NCBI GenBank assembly: GCA_023430725.1 | Contig: JAEYZD010000078.1 | Location: 1-20,741 of the forward strand | Source: Bacteroidota bacterium | Lineage (GTDB): Bacteria; Bacteroidota; Bacteroidia; Bacteroidales; VadinHA17 | DNA length: 20,741 nucleotides | Reading direction: 5' to 3' | Shown here: positions 7,175 to 15,976 of the stretch, in pieces | How positions within the stretch are numbered: the first letter of the stretch is position 1 | How the letters are laid out: every line of letters begins with the position of its first letter | Notes under the pieces: generated by a model | Databases searched by the model: none | What the model saw: the letters and a program-made list of their open reading frames with translations, nothing else | Told to the model about the DNA's origin: nothing | Translations under genes and position numbers: made by a program

Positions 7175-8821
7175 ATGAGTATGTTTTGCTACCAGTGCCA
7201 GGAAACGGCAAAAGGAACCGGATGCGTCATCAAGGGCGTATGCGGCAAGACTGACGATGTTGCTCAGATGCAGGATCTTCTCGTGTGGGTGGCCAAGGGA
7301 ATTTCAATCCTCGGAACCATTGCACGCAAGAATCACTATTCGAATGCAAAGGTTGACCGCTTTGTGCAGGAGGCTCTCTTCACAACTATCACAAATGCCA
7401 ACTTTGACAATGCAAAGATCATTGAGAAGGTTCGCGAAGGCATTGCCCTCAGGGACAAGTTTGCCGGCGAGATGAAGGCCAAGGGCATTGCTATCGCGTC
7501 AGGTCTTCATGAGAGTGTTACGTGGACTCCTGCAAATGAAGCAGAGATGACTGCAAAAGCTGCCACCGTCGGGGTTCTCTCAACAACCAACGAGGATGTT
7601 CGCTCGCTCCGTGAGCTCACAATCTACGGTGTAAAGGGAATGGCTGCCTATGCAGAGCATGCCGGCAACCTTGGATACAACAGCGATACCGTCGATGCGT
7701 TCATGCAGAGAGCTCTGGCGTCCACCACCGATGATTCTCTCAGTGCCGATGAGCTTGTGGCCCTGGTTCTTGAAACCGGCAAGCACGGTGTTGAGGTAAT
7801 GGCATTGCTTGACAAGGCCAACACCACATCCTATGGCAATCCCGAGATCACCGAGGTGAACATCGGAGTAAGAAATAACCCTGCCATCCTGATCAGCGGG
7901 CATGATATGAAGGATATGGAGGAACTTCTCCGCCAGACCGAAGGAACTGGTGTTGACGTCTACACCCACAGTGAGATGCTTCCCGCAAACTACTACCCTG
8001 CATTCAAGAAATACAGCCATTTCGTCGGCAATTACGGCAACTCATGGTGGAAGCAGACCACCGAGTTCGAGTCCTTCAATGGTCCGGTTCTCTTCACCAC
8101 CAACTGTATCGTCCCGCTTCGCGAGAGCTACCGTGACCGCGTCTACACAACCGGTTCGTCAGGCTACCCAGGCTGCCCTCATATCCCGGACAGGGAGCCC
8201 GGCAAGGAGAAGGACTTCTCGGCTATTATCGAGCATGCAAAGAGATGCAAACCTCCGGTGGGAATTGAGGAAGGTACTATAGTTGGAGGCTTTGCCCACA
8301 ACCAGGTAATCAAACTCGCCGACAAAGTTGTTGAAGCGGTTAAGAGCGGCGCAATCCGCAAGTTCTTTGTGATGGGCGGATGCGACGGACGTATGAAGAG
8401 CCGCGACTACTACACCGAGTTTGCTCAGAAGCTGCCGAATGACACCGTGATTCTCACGGCAGGCTGCGCCAAGTACCGCTACAACAAGCTCAAGCTTGGT
8501 GATATCAACGGAATTCCGCGCGTGCTTGACGCCGGTCAGTGCAACGATTCATACTCACTTGCAGTCATTGCCCTGACTCTCAAGGATGTTTTTGGCAAGA
8601 ATGACATCAACGAGCTGCCTATCGCATACAATATCGCATGGTATGAGCAGAAGGCTGTCATCGTGCTCCTTGCTCTCCTCTACCTGGGTGTGAAGAATAT
8701 CCACCTCGGACCCACAATCCCCGGATTCCTCTCACCAAACGTCGTCAACGTACTGGTTGAGAAATTCGGAATCGCAGGCATCACTACTCCCGATGAGGAT
8801 ATGAAGATCCTGCTCAATTAA
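7175..8821 (+). CDS. hcp: Hybrid cluster protein (hydroxylamine reductase / NO-responsive Hcp), class I
   Basis: A 548-residue Hcp. The family reduces hydroxylamine in vitro, and NO reduction or NO-linked functions are proposed in vivo. It acts in the cytoplasm of anaerobes. The N-terminal cluster cysteines are C5-x2-C8-x8-C17-x5-C23, the spacing of class I proteins with a [4Fe-4S] cluster rather than the E. coli class II type. All hybrid-cluster ligands can be placed: His243 (SGHD), Glu267 (HSEM), Cys311 (TNCIV), Cys403 (GCDGR), Cys431 (AGCAK), Cys456 (GQCND), Glu491 and Lys493 (YEQKA). These numbers run parallel to those of the Desulfovibrio enzyme, so it should be functional. No promoter is seen in the 42-base gap upstream, so it is probably co-transcribed with the ferredoxin-like gene. 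A strong terminator follows. Confidence 0.97.
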   Translation: MSMFCYQCQETAKGTGCVIKGVCGKTDDVAQMQDLLVWVAKGISILGTIARKNHYSNAKVDRFVQEALFTTITNANFDNAKIIEKVREGIALRDKFAGEMKAKGIAIASGLHESVTWTPANEAEMTAKAATVGVLSTTNEDVRSLRELTIYGVKGMAAYAEHAGNLGYNSDTVDAFMQRALASTTDDSLSADELVALVLETGKHGVEVMALLDKANTTSYGNPEITEVNIGVRNNPAILISGHDMKDMEELLRQTEGTGVDVYTHSEMLPANYYPAFKKYSHFVGNYGNSWWKQTTEFESFNGPVLFTTNCIVPLRESYRDRVYTTGSSGYPGCPHIPDREPGKEKDFSAIIEHAKRCKPPVGIEEGTIVGGFAHNQVIKLADKVVEAVKSGAIRKFFVMGGCDGRMKSRDYYTEFAQKLPNDTVILTAGCAKYRYNKLKLGDINGIPRVLDAGQCNDSYSLAVIALTLKDVFGKNDINELPIAYNIAWYEQKAVIVLLALLYLGVKNIHLGPTIPGFLSPNVVNVLVEKFGIAGITTPDEDMKILLN

Positions 8822-8840
8822 AAGGAACCCATTTAAGCTG

Positions 8841-8872
8841 AAATCGCCCCTCCACGGGGGCGATTTTTTTTT
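8841..8872 (+). terminator. Rho-independent terminator after hcp
   Basis: A perfect 10-bp stem, AAATCGCCCC (8841-8850) with GGGGCGATTT (8857-8866), six-base loop, running into nine T residues (8864-8872). It lies 20 bases after the hcp stop and separates that unit from the activase gene. Confidence 0.93.
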
Positions 8873-8897
8873 GCCCCTAGCGCAAGGCGAAGTGATA

Positions 8898-8928
8898 TTA
8901 TGCACGTTTTATTTGCCATTGTGCATAA
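8898..8928. promoter_or_regulatory. Inverted repeat around the activase promoter, possible operator
   Basis: TTATGCAC (8898-8905) and GTGCATAA (8921-8928) are perfect inverted copies, separated by 15 bases, so the half-site centres are 23 bases apart, about two helical turns. The predicted -33 element TTTG (8912-8915) lies between them. It could be an operator for a dimeric repressor. No regulator in this window is an obvious partner. Confidence 0.5.
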
Positions 8929-8942
8929 AAGGGCTATTTTTA
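8912..8942 (+). promoter_or_regulatory. Predicted promoter of the activase gene
   Basis: TTTG at 8912-8915, a 19-base spacer, then TATTTTTA at 8935-8942, which differs from TAnnTTTG only in the last base. The predicted start near 8948 leaves a leader of about 45 bases before the ATG at 8993. This also argues against translation from the in-frame ATG at 8900. Confidence 0.5.
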
Positions 8943-8992
8943 TAATATTGATTATAACAGGGGGTGTTCTTAAATTTATAAACCTGAATGTC

Positions 8993-11900
8993 ATGAATAG
9001 CTCCACATTAACACCAGATGCCGGGGTCATGATCGGTCTGGATGTAGGTTCCGTTTCCCTGAACACGGTTGTAATGGATGAAAATTTTACCGTTCTGGAA
9101 GATTATTATGATTATGTCCATGGCCGCCCATTTAATGTGCTGTATGACCGTCTGAAGAAGGTTCTGAATTCTCATCCCGCCCCAACCATCCGCAATCTGG
9201 CGGTCACAGGTGCAGGAGGCAGGCTTGCCACAGGGCTTATAGGCGGTCTGTGTGTCAATGAGATAATAGCCCAGGCAACATCAGCATCCAGGCTGTTTCC
9301 GGATGTCCGGACCGTGATAGAGATTGGCGGTGAAGATTCAAAGCTTATAATAATGGATAAGCAACCTGATGAGGAGTACCCGAAACTGGTTGATTTTGAA
9401 ATGAACAGCATATGCGCCGCCGGCACGGGTTCATTCCTTGACCAACAGGCCAGGAGAATAGGTGTTAAGATTGAAAAGGAGTTCGGTGAGATGGCAATGA
9501 AGTCGGTCTCCCCTCCCCGGATTGCCGGCAGATGCAGCGTCTTCGCCAAGAGTGACATGATCCATCACCAGCAGATGGCCACTCCTCTTCACGATATTGT
9601 TGCAGGGCTCTGTTTCGCCCTGGCAAGGAATTTCAGGAGCACAGTGGCAAGACGGAAGGAGATCAGAAAACCGGTTCTGTTCTCCGGCGGCGTGGCGGCA
9701 AACATCGGAATGGTAAGGGCTTTCCGCGAAGTGCTTGAACTCAGCGGTGATGAGCTCCTGATTCCCTATCACCACGCTTCAATGGGTGCAATTGGTGCGG
9801 TCATTTATTCAGTCATGAACGGAACCAGGTATGAAGGCTTCGCAGGCCTTGACAGGCTTGACCAATACCTCAGACAAAGCAACTCATCCTTTGTGAGCCT
9901 GCCTCAACTCAGCGCTTCTGTCGCAATTTACGACAAAACCGTGAGGTTCTCCAAAAACGGGACAGAGAGGCTGTCTGTATTTCTCGGGGTGGATGTGGGG
10001 TCGCTAAGCACCAATGTGGTCCTTATTGACAGGAAGCACAATGTTGTTGCCCGCAGATACCTGCCTACTGCAGGCAAGCCACTGGAGGCCATAAAGAAAG
10101 GAATTGGCGAAATATATGAAGAGGTCGGCCCGGAGGTTGAGGTCATCGGTGCTGGTACAACAGGGTCAGGGAGGTATCTGACAGGTGATTTCATCGGTGC
10201 CGATGCCATCAGGAACGAGATCACGGCACAGGCCACAGCGGCTATAGACTATGACCCGACTGTTGACACTATCTTCGAGATAGGCGGCCAGGACTCAAAG
10301 TATATAAGCATTGAGAACGGGGTGGTGGTTGATTTCGAGATGAACAAGGTATGCGCCGCAGGAACAGGGTCATTTCTTGAGGAGCAGGCCGAGAAGCTCA
10401 ACATCAGGATTGTTGAGGAATTCGGGAAGATGGCCCTGGCGAGCGCAAGTCCCGTTAAGCTTGGTGACCGCTGCACCGTCTTCATGGAGTCTGACCTTAA
10501 TACCTTCATGCAGAAGGGAGCAAGGAATGACAACCTGGTTGGCGGACTGGCATACTCAATAGTATATAATTACCTGCAGAAGGTTGTCGCTGACCGGAAG
10601 GTGGGCGACAGGATCTTTTTCCAGGGGGGCGTAACAAACAACAAGGCGGTTGTGGCCGCTTTTGAACAGGTGCTCGGGAAGCGGATCATAATCCCTCCTC
10701 ATTTTGATGTCACGGGCGCCATCGGCGCGGCAATCCTGGCGCAGAGAACAATGGCCGAAGGTCAGCAAACCGCCTTCAAGGGATTCGGTATCCGCAATGC
10801 GGAATATGAGATGAGCCGGTTCGTCTGCAACGGCTGTGTCAACCATTGCGAGATCAGTTCAGTGAAGATCGAGGGGGAGAAAAAACCGCTCTTTTATGGT
10901 GGCCGCTGTGAAAAATGGGAGACTGACGGAAGAAAGAAAAAGAATGATCACATTCCGAATCTCTTCGTCAGGAGGACTGAGATGCTGACAGGTGATTATG
11001 CGGAGCAGCCTGCAGACGGAAGACCAACCGTGGGCATCCCGAGGGCACTCATGATATATTACCAGCAGTTCCCGTTCTGGAGAACTTTTTTTGAGCAGCT
11101 CGGATTCAGGGTGATCCTCTCACGGGAGTCAGACAGGGCGCTTGTAACCAGCTCACTTGAAACCGTTACCTCTGAGACCTGCCTGCCGGTGGAGTTGATG
11201 CACGGGCATGTAATTGACCTGATTGAGAAAGGGGTTGACTATGTCTTTCTCCCCTTTATTGTCAGTGGCAAACAGAAGGATGGAGATACTACCAGCAACT
11301 CCAACTGTCCGTGGATACAGTCCTTTCCCTTCATGGTCAGGGCAGCACTGCGCGGAAAGGTGGATGAAGGGAGGCTCCTCACTCCTACCCTCCATTTCAA
11401 ATATTTTGAACGGGCCCTGGTAAAGGAGATGACCTCTTTCTTCGGGGACAGGCTGGGGCTTGCTGCCGCGAAGGTGACAAAGGCTGTCCGACAGGCTGAT
11501 GCTGTTCAGACCTCATTTGAAAAAGGGCTGGCTGAATACGGGCGCGAGGTCATGAAGAATATCCCTCCCGGATGCAGGCCTGTTGTTATCCTGGGCAGAC
11601 CGTACAACAGCACTGATCCGCACCTGAATCTCAGCCTAGCCGAGAAGCTCATAGCACAGGATGTGATGCCCATACCGCTAGACATGCTGGGCCTCTCTGC
11701 CTCTGACATTTACGTCAATTACCGCAACATGTACTGGCCCAACGGGCAGAAGATCATTGCTGCAGCCCGTCACGTGGCCCGCACTGACGGGCTCTGGGCG
11801 GTCTATATCACCAATTTCAGGTGCGGGCCCGACTCTTTCATCTGGCACTATGTCACCGAGGAGCTCAAGGGTAAGCCTTTCCTCCATCTGGAGGTGGATG

Positions 11901-13240
11901 AGCACTCAGCCGATGCAGGCATGGTGACCCGTATCGAAGCTTTCCTTGACAGCCTGCACGGGTCAGAGCAGAATGAGAAGAAAAAGAAAGAGGTCATCCG
12001 TCCCCGTCCCAGTCCCTCCGTGCCTCACACCGACAGGACACTCTACTTTCCGTATATGCATGACGGCGCGCGTTTCGTTGCTGCCGCTGCGCGAAGCATC
12101 GGCATACCATCCGAAGTGCTTCCGATGCAGACCGGTGAGGAGATAGCACTCGGCAGAAAATACACCTCCTCGAAGGAGTGCTTCCCGATGATATGCACCA
12201 CCGGCAGCTTCCTGAAGAAGCTTATGGAACCGGGCGCTGACCCTTCAAAAATGAGCTTCTTCATGCCTGATCACAACGGACCGTGCCGGTTCGGGCAATA
12301 TAACCAGTTCCAGAGGATCCTGTTTGACAGGCTGGGGTTCAGGGATGCAGAACTGGTCACACCCTCCAACGACACGGCATATGCTGACCTGGCCGGAGAC
12401 AGGAGTGCACGGTTCAGGATCAATGCATGGAAGGGATTCGTGGCGTTTGATTATATACGAAAGCTATACCGTGAGACCCGCCCCTACGAGCTCAACCCGG
12501 GAGACACTGACAGGGTATACCGGGCAGCCCTTGACAGGGCAGAAGCCTCTATTGAAAAAAATGGCAGAGGTCTCCGCAGAGTTCTGGTTGAGACAGCCTC
12601 AGAGTTCATGGCTGTGAAGGCTGACAGAAGCCACCGGAAACCTGTAATTGCGGTACTGGGTGAAATCTTCATGCGAGACAATGCCGGATGCAATGGGAAC
12701 ATCGCCAACCGGCTGGAAGCGCTGGGCGCCGAGGTGCTGATCGGTCCCTTCTCCGAATGGATAACCTATTCCACCCACCGCTACACACGTGACAGCAGGT
12801 GGAAAAATGATACACGGGGGCTCATAAAATCAAAGATCCAGGGTATCGGACAGGAGGTGATAGTCGATTATCTGCTCAGGGGCATCAACAAGTACACAGA
12901 CACATCAAAGGATATAAGCCTTCATGAGATACTCAGGCTAAGCAACCGCTATGTCAGCGAGTTCTATGACGGTGATCCTCCCATAGCACTGGGCTCCTCG
13001 GCCGCGCTGGCAAAGCGTGGTGTATCCGGCATAGCCGCAATACTCCCGTTCACCTGCATGCCGGGAACGCTTGTGGCATCGGTCAGCGACTCATTCAGGA
13101 AGGATCATGAGAACATCCCCTTCCTGAACATTCCCTATGACGGACAGGATACCGTCTCACTGGAGACAAGGCTTCAGGCCTTCTTCTTTCAGGTCAGGGA
13201 GTATGCTGAGGCTCACCAACCAGTGTCATCTCATCAATGA
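8993..13240 (+). CDS. Fused acyl-CoA dehydratase activase: two BadF/HgdC ATPase modules, DUF2229 and dehydratase-like C-terminus
   Basis: A 1415-residue protein counted from the ATG at 8993; ATG 9029 (MIGLDVGS) is another candidate. Two ASKHA-fold activator modules lie in tandem (about 12-285 and 325-600), starting with GLDVGSVSLNT and GVDVGSLSTNV. Each has the two cysteines that in HgdC hold one [4Fe-4S] cluster across the dimer: C141/C181 and C454/C494, in ICAAGTGSF/GRCSVF and VCAAGTGSF/DRCTVF. A further set, C612, C615, C619 and C639, could bind another cluster. DUF2229 follows (from about 680, VGIPRALMIYYQQFPFW), then a region like the 2-hydroxyglutaryl-CoA dehydratase subunits (to the end, with SSKECFPMICTTGSF and DNAGCNGNIANR). 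Family members use ATP hydrolysis to push an electron to very low potential. The substrate is unknown. The last 47 bases overlap dpp11 on the other strand. Confidence 0.87.
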   Translation: MNSSTLTPDAGVMIGLDVGSVSLNTVVMDENFTVLEDYYDYVHGRPFNVLYDRLKKVLNSHPAPTIRNLAVTGAGGRLATGLIGGLCVNEIIAQATSASRLFPDVRTVIEIGGEDSKLIIMDKQPDEEYPKLVDFEMNSICAAGTGSFLDQQARRIGVKIEKEFGEMAMKSVSPPRIAGRCSVFAKSDMIHHQQMATPLHDIVAGLCFALARNFRSTVARRKEIRKPVLFSGGVAANIGMVRAFREVLELSGDELLIPYHHASMGAIGAVIYSVMNGTRYEGFAGLDRLDQYLRQSNSSFVSLPQLSASVAIYDKTVRFSKNGTERLSVFLGVDVGSLSTNVVLIDRKHNVVARRYLPTAGKPLEAIKKGIGEIYEEVGPEVEVIGAGTTGSGRYLTGDFIGADAIRNEITAQATAAIDYDPTVDTIFEIGGQDSKYISIENGVVVDFEMNKVCAAGTGSFLEEQAEKLNIRIVEEFGKMALASASPVKLGDRCTVFMESDLNTFMQKGARNDNLVGGLAYSIVYNYLQKVVADRKVGDRIFFQGGVTNNKAVVAAFEQVLGKRIIIPPHFDVTGAIGAAILAQRTMAEGQQTAFKGFGIRNAEYEMSRFVCNGCVNHCEISSVKIEGEKKPLFYGGRCEKWETDGRKKKNDHIPNLFVRRTEMLTGDYAEQPADGRPTVGIPRALMIYYQQFPFWRTFFEQLGFRVILSRESDRALVTSSLETVTSETCLPVELMHGHVIDLIEKGVDYVFLPFIVSGKQKDGDTTSNSNCPWIQSFPFMVRAALRGKVDEGRLLTPTLHFKYFERALVKEMTSFFGDRLGLAAAKVTKAVRQADAVQTSFEKGLAEYGREVMKNIPPGCRPVVILGRPYNSTDPHLNLSLAEKLIAQDVMPIPLDMLGLSASDIYVNYRNMYWPNGQKIIAAARHVARTDGLWAVYITNFRCGPDSFIWHYVTEELKGKPFLHLEVDEHSADAGMVTRIEAFLDSLHGSEQNEKKKKEVIRPRPSPSVPHTDRTLYFPYMHDGARFVAAAARSIGIPSEVLPMQTGEEIALGRKYTSSKECFPMICTTGSFLKKLMEPGADPSKMSFFMPDHNGPCRFGQYNQFQRILFDRLGFRDAELVTPSNDTAYADLAGDRSARFRINAWKGFVAFDYIRKLYRETRPYELNPGDTDRVYRAALDRAEASIEKNGRGLRRVLVETASEFMAVKADRSHRKPVIAVLGEIFMRDNAGCNGNIANRLEALGAEVLIGPFSEWITYSTHRYTRDSRWKNDTRGLIKSKIQGIGQEVIVDYLLRGINKYTDTSKDISLHEILRLSNRYVSEFYDGDPPIALGSSAALAKRGVSGIAAILPFTCMPGTLVASVSDSFRKDHENIPFLNIPYDGQDTVSLETRLQAFFFQVREYAEAHQPVSSHQ

Positions 13241-15374
13241 GATAACCAGCTCCGGCAAACTTGTCTATAATAAAGAGGACATAACGGATATCGAGGCTGA
13301 TATTCCTGCTCTGCTTCGGGTTATACATTATATCCGAAGCAACACCTTCCCATGCACGGTCAAAGTTAACCCCTATCAGGTGACCCTCGGCGTTCAACAC
13401 CGGGCTGCCTGAATTGCCGCCTGTGGTGTGATTGTTCGCTATGAAGCAAACCGGCACATCACCGTTCACGGCATACCTCCCGAAATCCTTCTGCTGATAC
13501 AGTTCCCTGAGTCTGTCAGGAACATCATAGTCATATATGTCCGGATTGTCCTTTTCCATCACGCCGGTCAGCGTTGTCTGGTGCTTGTGATACACTGCAT
13601 CACGTGAGTCATAACCCATCACCTTGCCATAGGCCAGTCGCAGCGTGGAATTGGCATCAGGGTAGAAGACTCTGTCACTCCCCTTTTCCATCTGAGCTGC
13701 CATGTAGAGTTTGTTAAGTTCAGCCAGTCTCCGGTCAGCAGCAACCATATCCTCCCTGATCCTGGATTCAATAAGACTGCCAGCCGAAGTGACCATCCTG
13801 TAGAAAGGATCCTTTACAACCTTTTTGGGATCAAAGTTCTTCAAGAGATCCTTTACCCTGGCTTCATCGGTGAATATTGATTTTGCGAAGAGCTTTTCTG
13901 CCGCAGCCGCGAAATCGCCCTTGCTGCTTACCGCCAGTTCACGGTATGCATCAGCCTGCCATTCCGGCCCGATATTCGCTCCGTAGAGCTCCATGACAGC
14001 AGTAAAGAGCTGCCTGGAAACATTCCCGTCATAATTACGGAAATGATTGTCAGCATAACCCTGCAGTCTCTCAAGTTCCTTGTCGAGGTCCGGTTTCAGG
14101 GCAGGATCCTTCTTCTGTGCCATCTCAACGGCCCTTCTGAAGGCGCCGGCCAGGGATGCAGGCTCGACACCGGCTGAGCCGAACACTTCACTTGTATAAA
14201 CATTTATAAGATAATTGTGAGTATAATCCTTATAAATCTCCGCATATTCGTCCAGAATGGTGCCGTACCTGCGGGTGCGCTCCGGACTTGCCTTCACCCA
14301 CTCTGCGAACTCCTTCTCGAAGGCCTCCTTGCGTTCCACGCCGTTCATGTTTTCCAGGCTCTGGATCTCTCCAATCCATTTCTTCCAGCCGTTGGCCAGT
14401 CCGAAGGACTTTCCTGAGTACTTGAGCCTGACAAGCGGATCCTTTGCCATCTCCTGCTCCATAATTGAGATCTTCTTTCCTCGGATCTCAACCTGTTTCG
14501 GGTAGATCACATCCTTTAGCATCCTGATATGATGAGAAGGAGCGTATTCCTGGGTTCTTCCGGGATAACCGAAGACCATTGTAAAGTCACCCTCTTTAAC
14601 GCCCGCAAGGGAGACAGGGAAATGATATGCCGGCTTATAGGGCACATTCCCGGCCGAGTAGGCTGCAGGCTTGTTATCCTTGTCAGCATAGACCCTGAAG
14701 AGAGAGAAGTCGCCTGTATGCCTTGGCCATACCCAGTTGTCGGTATCACCTCCGAATTTGCCGATGGCTGAAGGAGGAGCACCCACGAGCCTCACATCCC
14801 GAAATACCTCGTTGACGATCAGGAAATACTGGTTGCCAAGAAAGAAAGGCCTTACTGCCGCCAGGAAATGGGTACCCTTGACGGCTTCGGCAGTGATAGC
14901 GGTTATGTTGGCGTTTATGACTGCCTCACGCTTTTCACGGTCCATTTCATCAGTTACTCCCTTCAGCACCTTCTCAGTCACATCTTCCATATATTTCAGG
15001 ATTGTAACGGAGAGACCGTTGTTCGGCAGTTCCTCCGCAGCTGAGGCAGCCCAGAAGCCGTCAGAGAGGTAATCATGCTCCATTGTCGAGTGGTTCTGGA
15101 TATAACCGTAACCGCAATGATGGTTGGTGATGATCAGTCCCTTGTCTGAGATGAACTCGCCTGTGCAGCCTCCCCCGAAGAGCACCACTGCATCCTTCAT
15201 CGAGGCTCTGTTGATGCTGTAGATATCCTCCGCTGTAAGCTTGAAGCCGTTTTCCTGCATCAGTCTGATATTGTACTTTTCTATCAGCACGGGAATCCAC
15301 ATTCCCTCATCGGCTTTTGCTCCCGGTGCAGCCAGCGCCAGCAATACAAGAGCGATAATGATTAGTCTTTTCAT
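13194..15374 (-). CDS. dpp11: S46 family dipeptidyl-peptidase, DPP11 type (Asp/Glu-specific)
   Basis: A 726-residue exported serine peptidase with a signal peptide (about 1-21, AKA-DEGMW). The chymotrypsin-like triad is His85 (TNHHCGYG), probably Asp222 (HTGDFSLF) and Ser655 (GGNSGSPV). In this family residue 673 sets specificity: Arg in DPP11 for acidic P1 residues, Gly in DPP7 for hydrophobic ones. Here the segment reads GVNFDRAWEG and the arginine counts exactly to 673, so DPP11 is the better name. It removes N-terminal dipeptides in the periplasm, matching peptide-fermenting Bacteroidota that take up dipeptides. The start codon overlaps the maf stop (ATGA), which suggests coupled translation. 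It is the last gene of its operon, and its 3' end overlaps the convergent activase gene by 47 bases without a visible terminator. Confidence 0.94.
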   Translation of the reverse strand: MKRLIIIALVLLALAAPGAKADEGMWIPVLIEKYNIRLMQENGFKLTAEDIYSINRASMKDAVVLFGGGCTGEFISDKGLIITNHHCGYGYIQNHSTMEHDYLSDGFWAASAAEELPNNGLSVTILKYMEDVTEKVLKGVTDEMDREKREAVINANITAITAEAVKGTHFLAAVRPFFLGNQYFLIVNEVFRDVRLVGAPPSAIGKFGGDTDNWVWPRHTGDFSLFRVYADKDNKPAAYSAGNVPYKPAYHFPVSLAGVKEGDFTMVFGYPGRTQEYAPSHHIRMLKDVIYPKQVEIRGKKISIMEQEMAKDPLVRLKYSGKSFGLANGWKKWIGEIQSLENMNGVERKEAFEKEFAEWVKASPERTRRYGTILDEYAEIYKDYTHNYLINVYTSEVFGSAGVEPASLAGAFRRAVEMAQKKDPALKPDLDKELERLQGYADNHFRNYDGNVSRQLFTAVMELYGANIGPEWQADAYRELAVSSKGDFAAAAEKLFAKSIFTDEARVKDLLKNFDPKKVVKDPFYRMVTSAGSLIESRIREDMVAADRRLAELNKLYMAAQMEKGSDRVFYPDANSTLRLAYGKVMGYDSRDAVYHKHQTTLTGVMEKDNPDIYDYDVPDRLRELYQQKDFGRYAVNGDVPVCFIANNHTTGGNSGSPVLNAEGHLIGVNFDRAWEGVASDIMYNPKQSRNISLDIRYVLFIIDKFAGAGYLIDEMTLVGEPQHTP

Positions 15375-15976
15375 ATAGTTGTGATTTGATTTCCTGTAAA
15401 ACGAAGCAGTGCCGTATAAAGCTCGCTTACCGGCAAGCCAACGACGTTGTAGTATGATCCTTCAATCACCGTGATGCCCCTGAGACCGATCCACTCCTGG
15501 ATACCGTAGGCTCCGGCCTTATCGAGGGGACGGTAGTTTTTTACATAAAACTCTATTTCATCATCACGCAGATCACGGAAAGTTACCCCTGTAGTCACTG
15601 AGAAAACCTCTTTTCTCAGGCTGTCCCTGAGGCATATGCCTGTAATCACCTCGTGCCGGCATCCCGACAGCTCCCTGAGGAAGAGAATTGCCTCATCTTC
15701 ATCCTTCGGCTTGCCAAGGTTCATCCCGCGGCACCAGACAATTGTATCTGCAGTTATGAGAACCTGTTTTGCGGCAAGAGGCTCACTCCACGAGTCAGCC
15801 TTGCCGGCGGCAAGAAACTCTGCAATCTCCTTTCCCTGAAGCTCTTCAGGCCACATCTCTTCAAAGCCTGTCACAGCTGGCCTGAACCTGAATCCGGCCT
15901 CCTCCATAAGCTGCCGGCGCCGCGGAGAGGCAGAGGCAAGTATCAGATCATAATCAGACAGGTTGTCAGAAATCAT
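15371..15976 (-). CDS. maf: Maf family nucleoside triphosphate pyrophosphatase
   Basis: A 201-residue cytoplasmic Maf protein. The family hydrolyses non-canonical or pyrimidine NTPs to the monophosphate plus pyrophosphate and is linked to septum formation in some bacteria. The phosphate-binding motif LASASPRRRQLM (about 13-24) and the acidic site TADTIV (Asp77), followed by GKPKDEDEA and LSGCRHEVITG, are all present, and length is normal. The ATG at 15976 directly abuts the stop of the prenyltransferase gene, and the stop overlaps the dpp11 start by four bases, so it sits inside the operon. Whether it belongs to the dTTP/UTP-type or the m7GTP-type subfamily cannot be settled by eye. Confidence 0.95.
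   Translation of the reverse strand: MISDNLSDYDLILASASPRRRQLMEEAGFRFRPAVTGFEEMWPEELQGKEIAEFLAAGKADSWSEPLAAKQVLITADTIVWCRGMNLGKPKDEDEAILFLRELSGCRHEVITGICLRDSLRKEVFSVTTGVTFRDLRDDEIEFYVKNYRPLDKAGAYGIQEWIGLRGITVIEGSYYNVVGLPVSELYTALLRFTGNQITTI

Noticed and set aside
7580..8020. 146-codon open frame antisense to hcp
   Set aside because: It is a shadow of hcp, whose frame here encodes cluster ligands. No promoter or recognisable domain supports it.
8900..8992. N-terminal extension of the activase from an ATG at 8900, giving a hydrophobic start that looks like a membrane segment
   Set aside because: It lies within the inverted repeat and before the predicted promoter boxes. The base composition is AT-rich non-coding, and the ATPase domain begins right after the ATG at 8993.
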